Source: Treponema_I sp045631425 (lineage in GTDB: Bacteria; Spirochaetota; Spirochaetia; Treponematales; Treponemataceae). Taken from it: a stretch of 64,000 nucleotides of DNA. Positions 8,120 to 17,688 of the stretch are shown here, in pieces. The translations under genes were made by a program, and so were the position numbers. Where the stretch lies: positions 27,350 through 91,349 of the forward strand of contig JAZQUR010000011.1 in NCBI GenBank assembly GCA_045631425.1. The letters run 5' to 3'. Every line of letters begins with the position of its first letter. The first letter of the stretch is position 1. The notes beneath the pieces were generated by a model. That model did no database searches, was not told the DNA's origin, and saw only the letters and a list, made by a program, of their open reading frames with translations.

Positions 8120-8161
8120 TTTGGAGACTTATCCACAATTTTGAAATCAACGAGGATTATC

Positions 8162-9595
8162 ATGGAAAGCATACTTAACGAAAAAATTAAGCCTACTGAT
8201 TTAGGACTAATTCCAACTCCAAAAAAACTAGATTTGCAAGAAGGATTTTATTCTGGAAGTCTAGAAGCTGTGAAAAAAACTCTTTTGAAAACTGATAGAG
8301 AACTTTCTAGTCTTGAAAAAGAGTCATATAGCTTAAAAATCACTTCTGATTCAATTGAAATCACTGCATACGACCCAGTAGGGCTTTTTTATGGCGAAAT
8401 GACAGTTAAGCAACTTTCTATGATTTTTGATAAAGTGCCTTGTTTGCAAATCGAAGATAAGCCTGATTTTGAATGGCGTGGATTTATGCTTGACTGTTCA
8501 AGAAACTTTTTCCCAGTGGAGTTTATATATAAACTTTTGGATGTAATCGCTCTTCATAAATTAAATAGATTTCACTGGCACTTAACTGATGATCAAGGTT
8601 GGCGTATTCCAGTGCCGGAATATCCACTTTTAACAGAGGTTGGGGCTTGGCGTAATGATTGTCGTTATACTTGGGAAGAAAAAGTTGGCGGATTTTACAC
8701 AGAAGATGAAATCAAATCTGTTGTAAAAAAAGCTGCTGATTTACATATTACAGTTATTCCAGAAATTGAAACACCGGGGCATGCATCAAGTATTTTGGCT
8801 TCTTATCCACATTTGGGATGTACTGGTGGGCCATACAAAGTTGAAAGTCGTTTCGGCATTTTTGATGATGTTTTGTGTAGCGGAAATGATGAGATTTTTA
8901 CAGTATACGAAAAAGTTTTTGATACTGTTTGTAGACTTTTTCCTGGACCTTACGTTCATATTGGTGGGGATGAGTGTCCTCGCAAACGTTGGGAAACTTG
9001 TCCAAAGTGTCAGCAAAGAAAAAAAGATTTGGGCCTAGAATCAACTGGCGAATTACAAAGCTATTTAACAGTGCGGTTTGCAAAAATGCTTGAAGAACGG
9101 GGAAAAATCCCAATTGGTTGGGACGAAGTGCTAGAGGGAACAGAAAAACTAGGGCTTCCAAAATCACTTATCGTACAATCTTGGCGAGGACTTTCTGGTG
9201 GAGAAACTGCAGCAAAACTTGGGCACAAAGCAATTATGTCACCTCAAACTGCAGGATGTTATCTTGATTATAAGCATAAAGATACTCCTTTAGAACCAGG
9301 TATGATTGGCGTAACATCTGTAAAAAAATCTTTTGAATTTGAACCAGTTACAAAAGAAATGTCAGAGTCAACAAAAGCAAATATACTTGGTGGACAAGGA
9401 AACTTGTGGACAGAGTGTATTTATTCTTCAAAACTTGCAGAATATATGGCATTTCCTCGTCTTTGCGCTATTGCTGAAAAACTTTGGACTTGCGAAGGAA
9501 ATACTGATATAGAAAACTTTGTGGAAAGATTGGGAGTTCATAAAAAAAGACTTCAAAAAATGGATTTCCTATTTTATAATGGAGATATGGAATAA
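8162..9595 (+). CDS. Beta-N-acetylhexosaminidase, GH20
   Basis: Removes terminal beta-linked GlcNAc or GalNAc by substrate-assisted catalysis. 477 residues from the ATG at 8162, which has CGAGGA 6 nt upstream; a TTG at 8102 extends the frame but has no ribosome site. The N-terminal alpha/beta domain (about 10-115) precedes the barrel. Visible motifs are FHWHLTDDQGWR (about 138-149), VIPEIETPGHA, and the catalytic Asp-Glu pair in HIGGDECP (about 266). No signal peptide: cytoplasmic, so it acts on imported oligosaccharides or recycled muropeptide sugar. It follows pullulanase by 114 nt with a possible attenuator between. Confidence 0.93.
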   Translation: MESILNEKIKPTDLGLIPTPKKLDLQEGFYSGSLEAVKKTLLKTDRELSSLEKESYSLKITSDSIEITAYDPVGLFYGEMTVKQLSMIFDKVPCLQIEDKPDFEWRGFMLDCSRNFFPVEFIYKLLDVIALHKLNRFHWHLTDDQGWRIPVPEYPLLTEVGAWRNDCRYTWEEKVGGFYTEDEIKSVVKKAADLHITVIPEIETPGHASSILASYPHLGCTGGPYKVESRFGIFDDVLCSGNDEIFTVYEKVFDTVCRLFPGPYVHIGGDECPRKRWETCPKCQQRKKDLGLESTGELQSYLTVRFAKMLEERGKIPIGWDEVLEGTEKLGLPKSLIVQSWRGLSGGETAAKLGHKAIMSPQTAGCYLDYKHKDTPLEPGMIGVTSVKKSFEFEPVTKEMSESTKANILGGQGNLWTECIYSSKLAEYMAFPRLCAIAEKLWTCEGNTDIENFVERLGVHKKRLQKMDFLFYNGDME

Positions 9596-9626
9596 AAATC
9601 TGTCATAATATGATTTTTAATTCTGA

Positions 9627-9635
9627 TGATATAAG
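9627..9635 (+). promoter_or_regulatory. Possible extended -10 promoter of the M23 lipoprotein gene
   Basis: TGA followed directly by TATAAG fits the extended -10 pattern (TGnTATAAT). No matching -35 is seen. The predicted leader is about 54 nt. Confidence 0.35.
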
Positions 9636-9695
9636 ACTGTGTTTCGAAAAATAAATTTTTCTGAATATGGTTTTACAAATTCCCATGGAGTGATT

Positions 9696-10646
9696 ATGAA
9701 AAAAATATTGTGTGTAGCCTTCTTTGTTTTGATTTTTGGACTTTTTTCTTGTACTGCGAGGGAAGCTGCATACAATGGTAGCGAATACTCTTTTTCGGTT
9801 GAGTATTCGGAAAAAGTTTGTCCTGGGGATATTGTTTATCTAAATATCAGTTTTTATGCTGATGATTACGATTATAAGGTGCCAGAGAAAGCTAGTGCAG
9901 AGTTAATTAGGATTTCTAATGGGAAAAGTTATGGGAAACAGGATTTGTATACTGTAAGGCAAAATCCTCATGTAATGTTTGCAGGAATTCCTTTATCAAC
10001 CTATTTAGAGCCGGGTGAGTTTTATCTCGAAGTTCACTATGAAGAAGCAAATGGTCGTGAAATGAAGTTTACCTTGCCTGTTGTTGCGGTTGAAAAAGAA
10101 TTTATCAGCGAAACTTTATATCTAAATGCTACAAATACTGCTATAAAAACTGATAATAGCCCACAACGAGCAGCACAAATTGATAGACTTAACGAGATTT
10201 TGTATGCAGCAAATAAAAATGCTGTGTATTACAATACAAACTTTGTTTATCCGGTAGAATCAACTCGTAGAACTGCTTTTTTTGGGGATAGACGAGTTTA
10301 TCAGTATAATACAGGTTCTTCATCAACATCTTTGCACTATGGAGTTGATTTTGGTGTACCAACTGGCACTCCGGTTTATGCTTGTGGAGATGGAAAAGTT
10401 GTTTTGGTAGAAGATAGAGTTTCTACAGGCTGGTCTGTGGTTATAGAGCACTTGCCAGGATTGTACAGTCTGTATTATCACTTGGATTCTACTTTGATTG
10501 AAGAAGGAATGTTGGTAAAGGCCGGTGAGCAAATCGCTTTTTCTGGCGCAACAGGACTTGCAACGGGACCTCATCTTCACTGGGAAGTTAGATTTTTAGG
10601 TGAAGCAATAAATCCTGATTTTTTTGTAGAAAATGAACTTTTTTAG
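9696..10646 (+). CDS. M23 family metallopeptidase lipoprotein (LytM-like)
   Basis: 316 residues. The start at 9696 has GGAG 5 nt upstream and gives a clean lipoprotein signal (MKKILCVAFFVLIFGLFSC, Cys at 19); a longer frame from 9639 would hide it. Residues about 25-170 are a beta-rich extracytoplasmic region without a known family. The C-terminal third (about 205-312) is the M23 domain, with the first zinc ligands in HYGVDFGVPTGTPVYA and the last in HLHWEVR, both complete, so it is probably an active endopeptidase cutting peptidoglycan peptides. Likely tethered in the periplasm, with a role in wall remodelling. It is convergent with mutL across a shared terminator. Confidence 0.9.
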   Translation: MKKILCVAFFVLIFGLFSCTAREAAYNGSEYSFSVEYSEKVCPGDIVYLNISFYADDYDYKVPEKASAELIRISNGKSYGKQDLYTVRQNPHVMFAGIPLSTYLEPGEFYLEVHYEEANGREMKFTLPVVAVEKEFISETLYLNATNTAIKTDNSPQRAAQIDRLNEILYAANKNAVYYNTNFVYPVESTRRTAFFGDRRVYQYNTGSSSTSLHYGVDFGVPTGTPVYACGDGKVVLVEDRVSTGWSVVIEHLPGLYSLYYHLDSTLIEEGMLVKAGEQIAFSGATGLATGPHLHWEVRFLGEAINPDFFVENELF

Positions 10647-10654
10647 TTAATGTC

Positions 10655-10694
10655 AAAAAAAGGTCTAGTGTAAATCTCTTACGCTAGACCTTTT
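10655..10694. terminator. Bidirectional terminator between M23 gene and mutL
   Basis: AAAAGGTCTAG / CTAGACCTTTT with further TGTAA/TTACG pairing inside, and A/T tails on both sides. It serves both convergent genes. Confidence 0.85.
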
Positions 10695-10706
10695 GCATTT
10701 TAAACC

Positions 10707-12647
10707 TTATGTGCGTTTTATTAGCTCGTAAAGTTTTTCTTGGGTTAGTTCTATCCAAAGGGGACGGCCGTGAGGACAATGTGGCTCTTCCAATGCAAAA
10801 ATATCTTTTATGAGGTTTGTTGCAGTTTCTGGATCAAGAACATTGCCTTCTTTTATAGCCGAGCGACAAGCGGCTGTTGCAAAAATGTCGTGCATAATCT
10901 CTTTTGGAGAAACTTTTTTTTCAAGTAGCAATTCTTTTAGCTCTGCTTCTGTTCCTTGCCAAGTTATTGGAACGCTTTTTATTTCCCAAATATCATCACT
11001 TGTTTTTTCCGCTTCAAATCCTGATTCTTTTAACTCATCAAGCAATTTTTTTAGATATTCGTCTTCTTCTTTGCTTTCTGTGGTTATTCTGTATGGAATC
11101 AAGAGATTTTGCTTTTTGTTGGCGTTTTTCATCAATGCTTCGTAGCGAAGACGTTCGTGTCCTGCATGTTGATCAACCAAAAATAGAGAATTATCTTTTT
11201 CCACTAGCAAAAATACATTGAAAAGTTGCCCAAGATATTTAAAATCAGTTGATGTTTGGGCTGGTGAGTCAATTGCAGTTTCTGCCATTTTTGCGATTTG
11301 ATTGCTATCTAGTTTTGAATATTCAGACTCTATGGAGTTTATTACTTTGTGAAAATTTCCAGCGTAATTTGGTTCTCTTTCACTTGGAAAACTTTCGCCT
11401 GTTGAAAATTTTGCTGATGAATAGCTTTTTCCAGATGAAAAGCCATTTTTGCCAAAACTTGATGCACCAGAATAATTTGAATATCCTGAATAATTTTTTG
11501 AACTAGAGGAAGTTTGAAAATCAAATGTGTTTTCTTGTTTCTTTGTTTGGGTAAGTCCAAGGCGGGTTTCTGGCAAAGAAAAATCTGTGCTTGGTTTGAT
11601 TGTGTTTTTTGCGTAGAAATTTCTTACTGAAACAGAAACTTCATGGTGGATTGGCCCAATATCCAAAAACTTCACTTCTTTTTTTGCTGGGTGGATATTG
11701 AAATCAACAAGGGAAGAATCCACGTCTAAAAACAATGCCGCTATAGGATGGGTTCCGTTTGGAAAAAATCCCGTAGAGCCGTATTCTATGGCTTGTACAA
11801 GGGAAAATTCTGTTACTCTGCGACCATTTACAAAAATGTATATGTGCTTCTTATCCCCCCGAGATTGGCTGATATCACCTAAAACTAGAGTGCCTTTCCA
11901 CAATCCTTTTTCTTTGTCGAAAAACTGTACTTCGTGAAAAAGTTTTGTGTAAGCAGTTAGTTCTAAACATTCTGCAAATCGTTCTTTGAGACTTTGATTT
12001 TTTACAAGGTTAAACTTTTCTTTACCGTCAATTACAAATGAAAAGCCAACTTCTGGGAAAGGCATAGCTTTTTCGATAAAAGTTTGCTTACACAAAGTTG
12101 TTTCAGTTGCTGGACGTTTTAGGAAAAGTCGTCGAGCTGGGATGTTTTCAAATAGATTTTTGGAGGAAACTACAGTTCCGTCAGATAAAGTTGCAATTTC
12201 TACGTGATTTTCACCATTTCCAGCAAGGGGTGCTGTCATTTTGTAAGCCACATTTTCGCCTTTTCTAAGAGATGTGATTTCAAGTCGGCTTACTGCGGCG
12301 ATAGAGGCGAGAGCTTCCCCTCGGAAACCAAGTGTGGCTAGTTTTTGCAAATCTTCTTCTGAAGTGATTTTGCTTGTGGAGTGAGGTTTTGCACAGGAAA
12401 GCAAATCTTCTTTTGTCATACCTGTTCCGTTGTCTTTTACACGGATAGAATCGATTCCACCAGCTTCTATATCAACTTTTATTAAATCGGCGCCAGAATC
12501 CACAGCGTTGTCTAATAATTCCCGTAAAACTGATGCAGGGCGGTCGATAACTTCACCAGCAGCGATTTTTCGGGCAACTTCTGTGGGCAATAATCTTACA
12601 GGATTTTGGGAACCTTTTCGTGAAATTGTCTTTTTAATTATATCCAT
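10707..12647 (-). CDS. mutL: DNA mismatch repair protein MutL (endonuclease type)
   Basis: Couples mismatch recognition by MutS to strand incision. 646 residues. The N-terminal GHKL ATPase shows ELLDNAVDSGAD, DNGTGM and GFRGEALASI. A Ser/Tyr/Asn-rich linker (about 350-430) separates it from the C-terminal dimerisation/nuclease domain, which carries the metal-binding DQHAGHERLRYE (DQHAxxExxxxE), ACRSAIKEG and CPHGRP motifs; the product is therefore a nicking MutL, as expected without MutH. The ATG has GGAGAAG upstream. It is the last gene of an xseA-xseB-mutL run on the minus strand. No mutS is in the window. Confidence 0.96.
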   Translation of the reverse strand: MDIIKKTISRKGSQNPVRLLPTEVARKIAAGEVIDRPASVLRELLDNAVDSGADLIKVDIEAGGIDSIRVKDNGTGMTKEDLLSCAKPHSTSKITSEEDLQKLATLGFRGEALASIAAVSRLEITSLRKGENVAYKMTAPLAGNGENHVEIATLSDGTVVSSKNLFENIPARRLFLKRPATETTLCKQTFIEKAMPFPEVGFSFVIDGKEKFNLVKNQSLKERFAECLELTAYTKLFHEVQFFDKEKGLWKGTLVLGDISQSRGDKKHIYIFVNGRRVTEFSLVQAIEYGSTGFFPNGTHPIAALFLDVDSSLVDFNIHPAKKEVKFLDIGPIHHEVSVSVRNFYAKNTIKPSTDFSLPETRLGLTQTKKQENTFDFQTSSSSKNYSGYSNYSGASSFGKNGFSSGKSYSSAKFSTGESFPSEREPNYAGNFHKVINSIESEYSKLDSNQIAKMAETAIDSPAQTSTDFKYLGQLFNVFLLVEKDNSLFLVDQHAGHERLRYEALMKNANKKQNLLIPYRITTESKEEDEYLKKLLDELKESGFEAEKTSDDIWEIKSVPITWQGTEAELKELLLEKKVSPKEIMHDIFATAACRSAIKEGNVLDPETATNLIKDIFALEEPHCPHGRPLWIELTQEKLYELIKRT

Positions 12648-12674
12648 AGCTAAATTAACTTCTCCAAGGAAAAA

Positions 12675-12911
12675 TTAGTTTAATTCATCAAATAGTCCAA
12701 TTTCTGGCTTGTTTTCTGCCACAGTTGGAACTGGATTGTTCATAAGGATTTGAACCTTACTTTCGATTTTTTCAAGTTCTTTTTCCATTTTTCGAGCTAA
12801 TGTAATTCCTTCTTCAAAGTAATTAACAGCGTCTTCTAGGGAAATATCAGTTTTTTTGATAGTGTCAGCGATTTCTTCTAATCTGTTAAGTTTTTCTTCA
12901 AAGTTTTTCAT
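12675..12911 (-). CDS. xseB: Exodeoxyribonuclease VII small subunit
   Basis: 78 residues, the usual size for XseB. The characteristic helical hairpin is visible in FEEKLNRLEEIADTIKK, SLEDAVNYFEEGITLARKM and a trailing LEKIESKVQIL coil. It wraps the large-subunit helices to form exonuclease VII, which degrades single-stranded DNA. The ATG has AGAGGT 5 nt upstream. It lies 13 nt after xseA and 27 nt before mutL in one operon. Confidence 0.95.
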   Translation of the reverse strand: MKNFEEKLNRLEEIADTIKKTDISLEDAVNYFEEGITLARKMEKELEKIESKVQILMNNPVPTVAENKPEIGLFDELN

Positions 12912-12924
12912 GTATTACCTCTGT

Positions 12925-14139
12925 TTAATTTGTTGTAGAATTTACAGTTACGTTGATTGTGCCACTTTCTGGTACAATTTCCAATATTTGTCCGGGTTTG
13001 ACGCTGGCTGCACTTGTGATAATTTTTCCAGTTTCTTTATCGCGAACCATGGCGTATCCTCGGGATAAAATCAGTTTTGGGTCTGAGGCTTCTAGACGGA
13101 TTTTTGCATTTTCGATACGTTTTTTGATGTTGTCGATTTTGTCGTGAATATTGTCTAAAAGTTGCTCTTTTGCATCGTCAAATCGCATGAGATATGGTTG
13201 TTCGATTGTTCTAAAACTCATTTCCAAGGATTCTGGAGTGAAGCTTTTTATCAACAATTTGCAATTTGATATTTTATTTTCTATGGTTTGAGTAAGATGA
13301 TTTTTTACTTGCTGGATATATCCAGTTATATCTGATAAAAGTGGGGTACAAATTTCTGCGGCGGCAGAGGGAGTTGGTGCTCGTCTGTCGGCTGCAAAGT
13401 CGCTGATAGCCCAGTCAATTTCATGTCCAACTGCGGAAACTGTTGGAATTGCGGATTCTGCAATGGCTCTGACAACATTTTCTTCTGAGAAGGGAAGTAG
13501 ATCTTCTAGAGAGCCGCCACCACGTCCAACGATTAGCACATCGCAGAGTTTGTGAAGATTGGCGTATCTTATTTGATTTTCGATTTGTTTTGCTGCATCG
13601 GAGCCTTGAACACTACAAGGTAAAACTAAAACGTTTACAAGAGGATTTCTTCTTCGTGTGATATTTAAAATATCTTGTAATGCAGCGCCTGTTGGACTTG
13701 TAACTACGCCGATTGTTGTTGGGAAAAACGGAAGAGGAACTTTGTCGGCTTCATCAAATAAACCTTCCATAGCAAGACGGCGCTTTCGTTCTTCAAGCAT
13801 TTGGAGAATGTCACCAGTTCCCGCTTGTTCCATTTTTGAGATAATGATTTGATAGCTACCTTGTGGTGGATAAACAGAAATTGAGCCTTTAACTCGAACC
13901 ATCATTCCATCTTTTGGAGTGAATGTAAGTTTTAAGGCGTTTCCACGAAATAAACATGCCTTGATAGCTGCTTTGTCGTCTTTTAGAGTAAAGTAAATAT
14001 GTCCAGAACTTGAAGGTCTGTAGTTTGATATTTCACCTTCTAGAGAAAAAGCAATTTCTGAAAATTCGTATTCAAGTAAGTTTTTTATTTTGTTTGTTAA
14101 TTCGCTAACGGAAAAAACAGTTTCATTATTCTCTTCCAA
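12925..14139 (-). CDS. xseA: Exodeoxyribonuclease VII large subunit
   Basis: Catalytic subunit of exonuclease VII. About 404 residues. The N-terminal OB fold begins FSVSELTNKIKNLLE; the nuclease domain has the conserved VVTSPTGAALQDIL, GRGGGSLEDLLPF and VGHEIDWAISDFAADRRAPTPSAAAE blocks. The C-terminal coiled helices precede a final OLD-like segment ending at a LSRGYAMVRD motif. Start: a TTG at 14139 with GAGGG 5 nt upstream; an earlier in-frame TTG at 14151 would overlap the likely transcription start (-10 TATACT at 14156-14161). First gene of the operon with xseB and mutL. Confidence 0.94.
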   Translation of the reverse strand: MEENNETVFSVSELTNKIKNLLEYEFSEIAFSLEGEISNYRPSSSGHIYFTLKDDKAAIKACLFRGNALKLTFTPKDGMMVRVKGSISVYPPQGSYQIIISKMEQAGTGDILQMLEERKRRLAMEGLFDEADKVPLPFFPTTIGVVTSPTGAALQDILNITRRRNPLVNVLVLPCSVQGSDAAKQIENQIRYANLHKLCDVLIVGRGGGSLEDLLPFSEENVVRAIAESAIPTVSAVGHEIDWAISDFAADRRAPTPSAAAEICTPLLSDITGYIQQVKNHLTQTIENKISNCKLLIKSFTPESLEMSFRTIEQPYLMRFDDAKEQLLDNIHDKIDNIKKRIENAKIRLEASDPKLILSRGYAMVRDKETGKIITSAASVKPGQILEIVPESGTINVTVNSTTN

Positions 14140-14155
14140 ATTATCCCTCAAAAAA

Positions 14156-14161
14156 AGTATA
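14156..14161 (-). promoter_or_regulatory. -10 box of the xseA-xseB-mutL operon
   Basis: TATACT on the minus strand puts transcription start near 14149, giving a roughly 10-nt leader that just contains the GAGGG ribosome site of the TTG at 14139. The -35 is weak. Confidence 0.45.
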
Positions 14162-14249
14162 TCATATTTGAAAGATATAATGAATAAAAATTCGATAAAT
14201 TATTTTTAAGAAATATAACTCATTAGAGGCTTAAAAACGCTAAATCCCT

Positions 14250-14278
14250 TTGCCAAATTTCTCAAAATGATATATAAT
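14250..14278 (+). promoter_or_regulatory. Sigma-70 promoter of flhA-flhF-flhG
   Basis: -35 TTGCCA (14250-14255), 17-nt spacer, perfect -10 TATAAT (14273-14278). The leader is about 30 nt and holds a strong ribosome site (GGGTGGGGG). Confidence 0.8.
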
Positions 14279-14314
14279 AGTTCTACTAAATGACTGAAAG
14301 GGTGGGGGTCCTTA

Positions 14315-16399
14315 ATGCCATTAAAAATTAATGCTAAAAATTTATCGGATTCGATAATGGCTATTGCTGCGGTTGTCGTAATCCTTATGATTATTATTCC
14401 GCTTCCAACTGTATTGTTGGACTTGTTAATGGCATGTAACTTGCTTGCTTCTCTTTTGATTTTATTACTTGTAATTTATACTCCACGTGCAATCGATTTT
14501 TCTTCATTTCCTACCATCCTTTTGATTATTACCGTTTTTGGTTTAGGGCTAAATATTTCATCAACTCGTTTGATTTTAACTAAAGGAACTCAATTTGATG
14601 GAAAAATGGTTCGTGCTTTTGCCAGTTTCGTTGTTGGCAGTGGTGGAACTGAAGGTACTTTGGTTGGATTTATTATCTTTATAATCATTATTGCTGTTCA
14701 GGCTATGGTTATCACAAAGGGTGCAACCCGTATTGCTGAAGTAGCAGCTCGTTTTACTTTGGATGCTATGCCAATGAAACAGGCAGCTATCGAATCTGAG
14801 TTTAACCAAGGTGTTTTAACAGAAGAAGAATCTCGTCAAAAAAAACTTGAACTTCAAATTGAGTCTGACTTCTATGCAAGTATGGACGGTGCTAGTAAAT
14901 TCGTTTCTGGAAACGTAAAACTTGGGATTTTGGTTACTGTTATTAACCTTGTTGTTGGCTTGATTTTTGGTATGGTTTTGCATGGGGAATCTTTTACAGA
15001 CGCCATCGGAACTTATGCTGCCCTTACTATTGGTGATGGTTTGCTTTCTCAGTTGCCTTCTTTGCTCGTTTCTTTTGCAACTGGTTTGATTGTTGCTAGA
15101 GCTGCTTCTGATGGAACTACAACTATTGGTGAAACTGTAAAAAAAGAATTTACAAAATCTTCTTACATCTACATGGTGGGTGGCGCTTTGATGATTATTT
15201 TGGGAATTCTTCCTGGATTCCCTTGGTATGTGCTTATTCCAATGGGAGCTGCTTTAATTTATCTTGGTTATAGACTTAACAGAATTGAAAGCTCAAAAGC
15301 TCTTGCAAAAGAAAATGCTAAAAATCAGCAAAAAGCTGCTGCAAATGCTCCTTCTAAAGAAGTTGATAGAAGCCCAATTGCTCCACTTGATGATTTGTCT
15401 TTGGAACTAGGTTTAGGATTGCTTCAACTTGTTGATAAGGAAAAGGGTGCTGAACTTCTTGAACGTATCACAAGAATGCGTCGGGAATCTGCCTTGGATT
15501 TAGGCTTGGTTGTTCCTCCTATCCGCATTATGGATAATACAAGGCTTGATCCTAGCGAATACAGTTTTAAGATAAAAGGCGTTGAAATTGGTAAAAGCAG
15601 AATCCGTATGGGATGTTATATGTGTTTGGACACTGGAAATGTGTTTAACAAAATCCCGGGAGAAGCTACTATAGACCCTGCTTTTGGTTTGCCAGCAATC
15701 TGGGTTACAGAGGATAGACGTGAGGATGCTGAACGATCTGGTTACTCTGTAATTGATCCACCAACAATTATTGCAACTCACTTAACCGAGTTGATAAAAC
15801 GATATGCATCTGAAATTCTTGGTCGTCAAGAAGTAAAATCAATGATAGATGCTCTAAAAGAAAAATATCCTGCTGTTATTGAAGAAGCAACAAAACTTTT
15901 CACAATGGGGCAGATTCAAAAGGTTTTGCAAGGCTTGTTAAAGGAGCAAGTTTCAATCAGAAACCTTGTTGTCATTTTGGAAACTATGTCTGACTACGGC
16001 GGAGTTACAAAAGATACTTATGACTTAGTTGAAAAAGTTAGACAATCTTTAGCACGTCAAATTTGTTTACAATATGCTGATGATAAAAACACTATTCATG
16101 TTTTTACAGTTGATCCAGCATTCATTAATACAATCGTTGATAGTGGCGTAAAAACTGTAAACGGACCAATTGCAAACTTGGATTTGAACACACAACGAGC
16201 ATGGATAACAGCTTTGTCTGGCGCAGTAAATCTAGCTATCGAAAGAGGATTTATGCCAATTATCTTGTGTCCACAAGAGGCTCGCGCTTTGATAAAAGCT
16301 AGTTGTGAACGTGAGTTACCACAAATTATTGTTCTTTCAATTTCTGAAATTGCAAAAGATATTAAAGTTGAAATGATAGGAGAAATTAGACTTGACTGA
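14315..16399 (+). CDS. flhA: Flagellar biosynthesis protein FlhA
   Basis: Large inner-membrane component of the flagellar type III export gate. 694 residues, full length. Eight or so membrane segments fill residues about 15-320. The FHIPEP-like signature region is visible as FPTILLIITVFGLGLNISSTRLIL with the GTEGTLVGFIIF segment, and the cytoplasmic nonamer-forming domain follows from about 350 (LGLGLLQLVDKEKGAELLERI, and QICLQYADD near 590). The ATG at 14315 follows a strong Shine-Dalgarno. Unlike many genomes, flhB is not directly upstream: xseA diverges there. Heads a three-gene operon with flhF and flhG. Confidence 0.96.
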   Translation: MPLKINAKNLSDSIMAIAAVVVILMIIIPLPTVLLDLLMACNLLASLLILLLVIYTPRAIDFSSFPTILLIITVFGLGLNISSTRLILTKGTQFDGKMVRAFASFVVGSGGTEGTLVGFIIFIIIIAVQAMVITKGATRIAEVAARFTLDAMPMKQAAIESEFNQGVLTEEESRQKKLELQIESDFYASMDGASKFVSGNVKLGILVTVINLVVGLIFGMVLHGESFTDAIGTYAALTIGDGLLSQLPSLLVSFATGLIVARAASDGTTTIGETVKKEFTKSSYIYMVGGALMIILGILPGFPWYVLIPMGAALIYLGYRLNRIESSKALAKENAKNQQKAAANAPSKEVDRSPIAPLDDLSLELGLGLLQLVDKEKGAELLERITRMRRESALDLGLVVPPIRIMDNTRLDPSEYSFKIKGVEIGKSRIRMGCYMCLDTGNVFNKIPGEATIDPAFGLPAIWVTEDRREDAERSGYSVIDPPTIIATHLTELIKRYASEILGRQEVKSMIDALKEKYPAVIEEATKLFTMGQIQKVLQGLLKEQVSIRNLVVILETMSDYGGVTKDTYDLVEKVRQSLARQICLQYADDKNTIHVFTVDPAFINTIVDSGVKTVNGPIANLDLNTQRAWITALSGAVNLAIERGFMPIILCPQEARALIKASCERELPQIIVLSISEIAKDIKVEMIGEIRLD

Positions 16400-17666
16400 T
16401 AAACAAGATATTAAATATGCCACAGCTGCATCATACGATTTATGCGTGGAACAAATTCAAGCTCTTCATGGCAAAAACTATCAGATTTTGCGAAAAAGAC
16501 CTACAACAATTTCAAAATTCTTAGGGCTTATTAAAAAACCGGCATATGAAATTGCGTATATAGTTACTCCTGAAAATACATTTTCAAAATATCACAATTT
16601 TGCAACACAAGGTTTGTATCAATCAACTTCGCAATCTCCTTATGGAATAAATTTACCAAATCAAGTGCAAAATACTCCTGCATCATCCTTTGATTTTGAA
16701 AAAGAAAAAGCAAAAATTCTAAAAAATAATAGCAATGTGGATACCACTTCTCCCCAGCTTTCTGAGTTGCTAAAAGAAGTAAAAGCTTTACGTCAAGATT
16801 TTTCAACAATGCAGCCATACACTCCAGATGACGAGCACGAATCAGTTATAAAAGTTAGACGACTCTTGGAAGAAAACGAGTTTTCTCCAGCATACACTCG
16901 CAAAATCCTTGATAGACTAAAACGAGAATTCACTATAGAAGAATTGGATGATTTTGATTACGTACAAACATCTGTTGTGGATTGGATTGGAGAATCTATA
17001 AAAATTGCTGATATTAATTTGCGAAGTCGACCTCACATTATTATGCTTGTTGGTCCTACTGGAGTTGGTAAAACAACAACTGTGGCAAAAATCGCAGCAC
17101 GTTACAACCCAAATGCTTCTGAACATCCTTTGAAAGTTTGCCTGTTCAATGCTGATAACTACCGAATTGGTGCAAAAAATCAAATTGAAACTTACGCATC
17201 TTTGTTATCAATTCCTCTTGCAACCATAGATAAAGATGGAGATTTTGCTAAAAAAATAAACTCTTACGGTACAGATACCGATGTAATAATAGTAGACACA
17301 TTAGGTTGTGGTCAAAAAGATTATGAAAAGATAGGAATTTTACGTCGTCGATTAGAATTGAAGGGGATTATTCCTGAAGCATATTTAACTTTGACTGCTA
17401 TGACAAAACTAAGTGATATGCGTGATATTCTACAGCAATTTGAAGTTTTTGCTTATAACTCAGTTATTGTTACAAAACTTGATGAAACAAGTTGTATTGG
17501 AAACCTAATTAGTGTTCTCGATGAAAAGAACAAATCCATAGCATATCTTACAACTGGACAGTCAGTTCCAAATGATATCGAAGTTGCTTCTGTTGTAAAA
17601 TTGTTGATGATGCTAAACGGATTTAAAATTGATAGAAATCACATTGAAGAAAAATTTCCAAATTAA
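16392..17666 (+). CDS. flhF: Flagellar biosynthesis GTPase FlhF
   Basis: SRP-type GTPase that sets the site and number of flagella. 424 residues. The variable N-terminal region (about 1-150) precedes an N domain and the G domain: P-loop GPTGVGKTTTVAKIAA (about 219-234), FNADNYRIGA (the usual DTYRIGA block), VDTLGC (about 300) and TKLDET (about 361). The G3 motif usually reads DTAGR, so DTLGC is a substitution at two positions. The start is a TTG overlapping flhA by 8 nt, with AGGAGA upstream inside flhA. In spirochaetes it should act in polar placement of the periplasmic flagella together with FlhG. Confidence 0.93.
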   Translation: MTDKQDIKYATAASYDLCVEQIQALHGKNYQILRKRPTTISKFLGLIKKPAYEIAYIVTPENTFSKYHNFATQGLYQSTSQSPYGINLPNQVQNTPASSFDFEKEKAKILKNNSNVDTTSPQLSELLKEVKALRQDFSTMQPYTPDDEHESVIKVRRLLEENEFSPAYTRKILDRLKREFTIEELDDFDYVQTSVVDWIGESIKIADINLRSRPHIIMLVGPTGVGKTTTVAKIAARYNPNASEHPLKVCLFNADNYRIGAKNQIETYASLLSIPLATIDKDGDFAKKINSYGTDTDVIIVDTLGCGQKDYEKIGILRRRLELKGIIPEAYLTLTAMTKLSDMRDILQQFEVFAYNSVIVTKLDETSCIGNLISVLDEKNKSIAYLTTGQSVPNDIEVASVVKLLMMLNGFKIDRNHIEEKFPN

Positions 17667-17688
17667 ACGGCAATAATGGGAGAAGATA

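Noticed and set aside
9596..9630. AT-rich hairpin after the GH20 gene
   Set aside because: AAAATC/GATTTT pairing is too weak to call a terminator.
14431..14446. TGGCATG-TAAC-TTGCT, a good sigma-54 -24/-12 match
   Set aside because: It lies inside flhA and simply encodes the conserved membrane residues MACNLLA; no gene starts just downstream.
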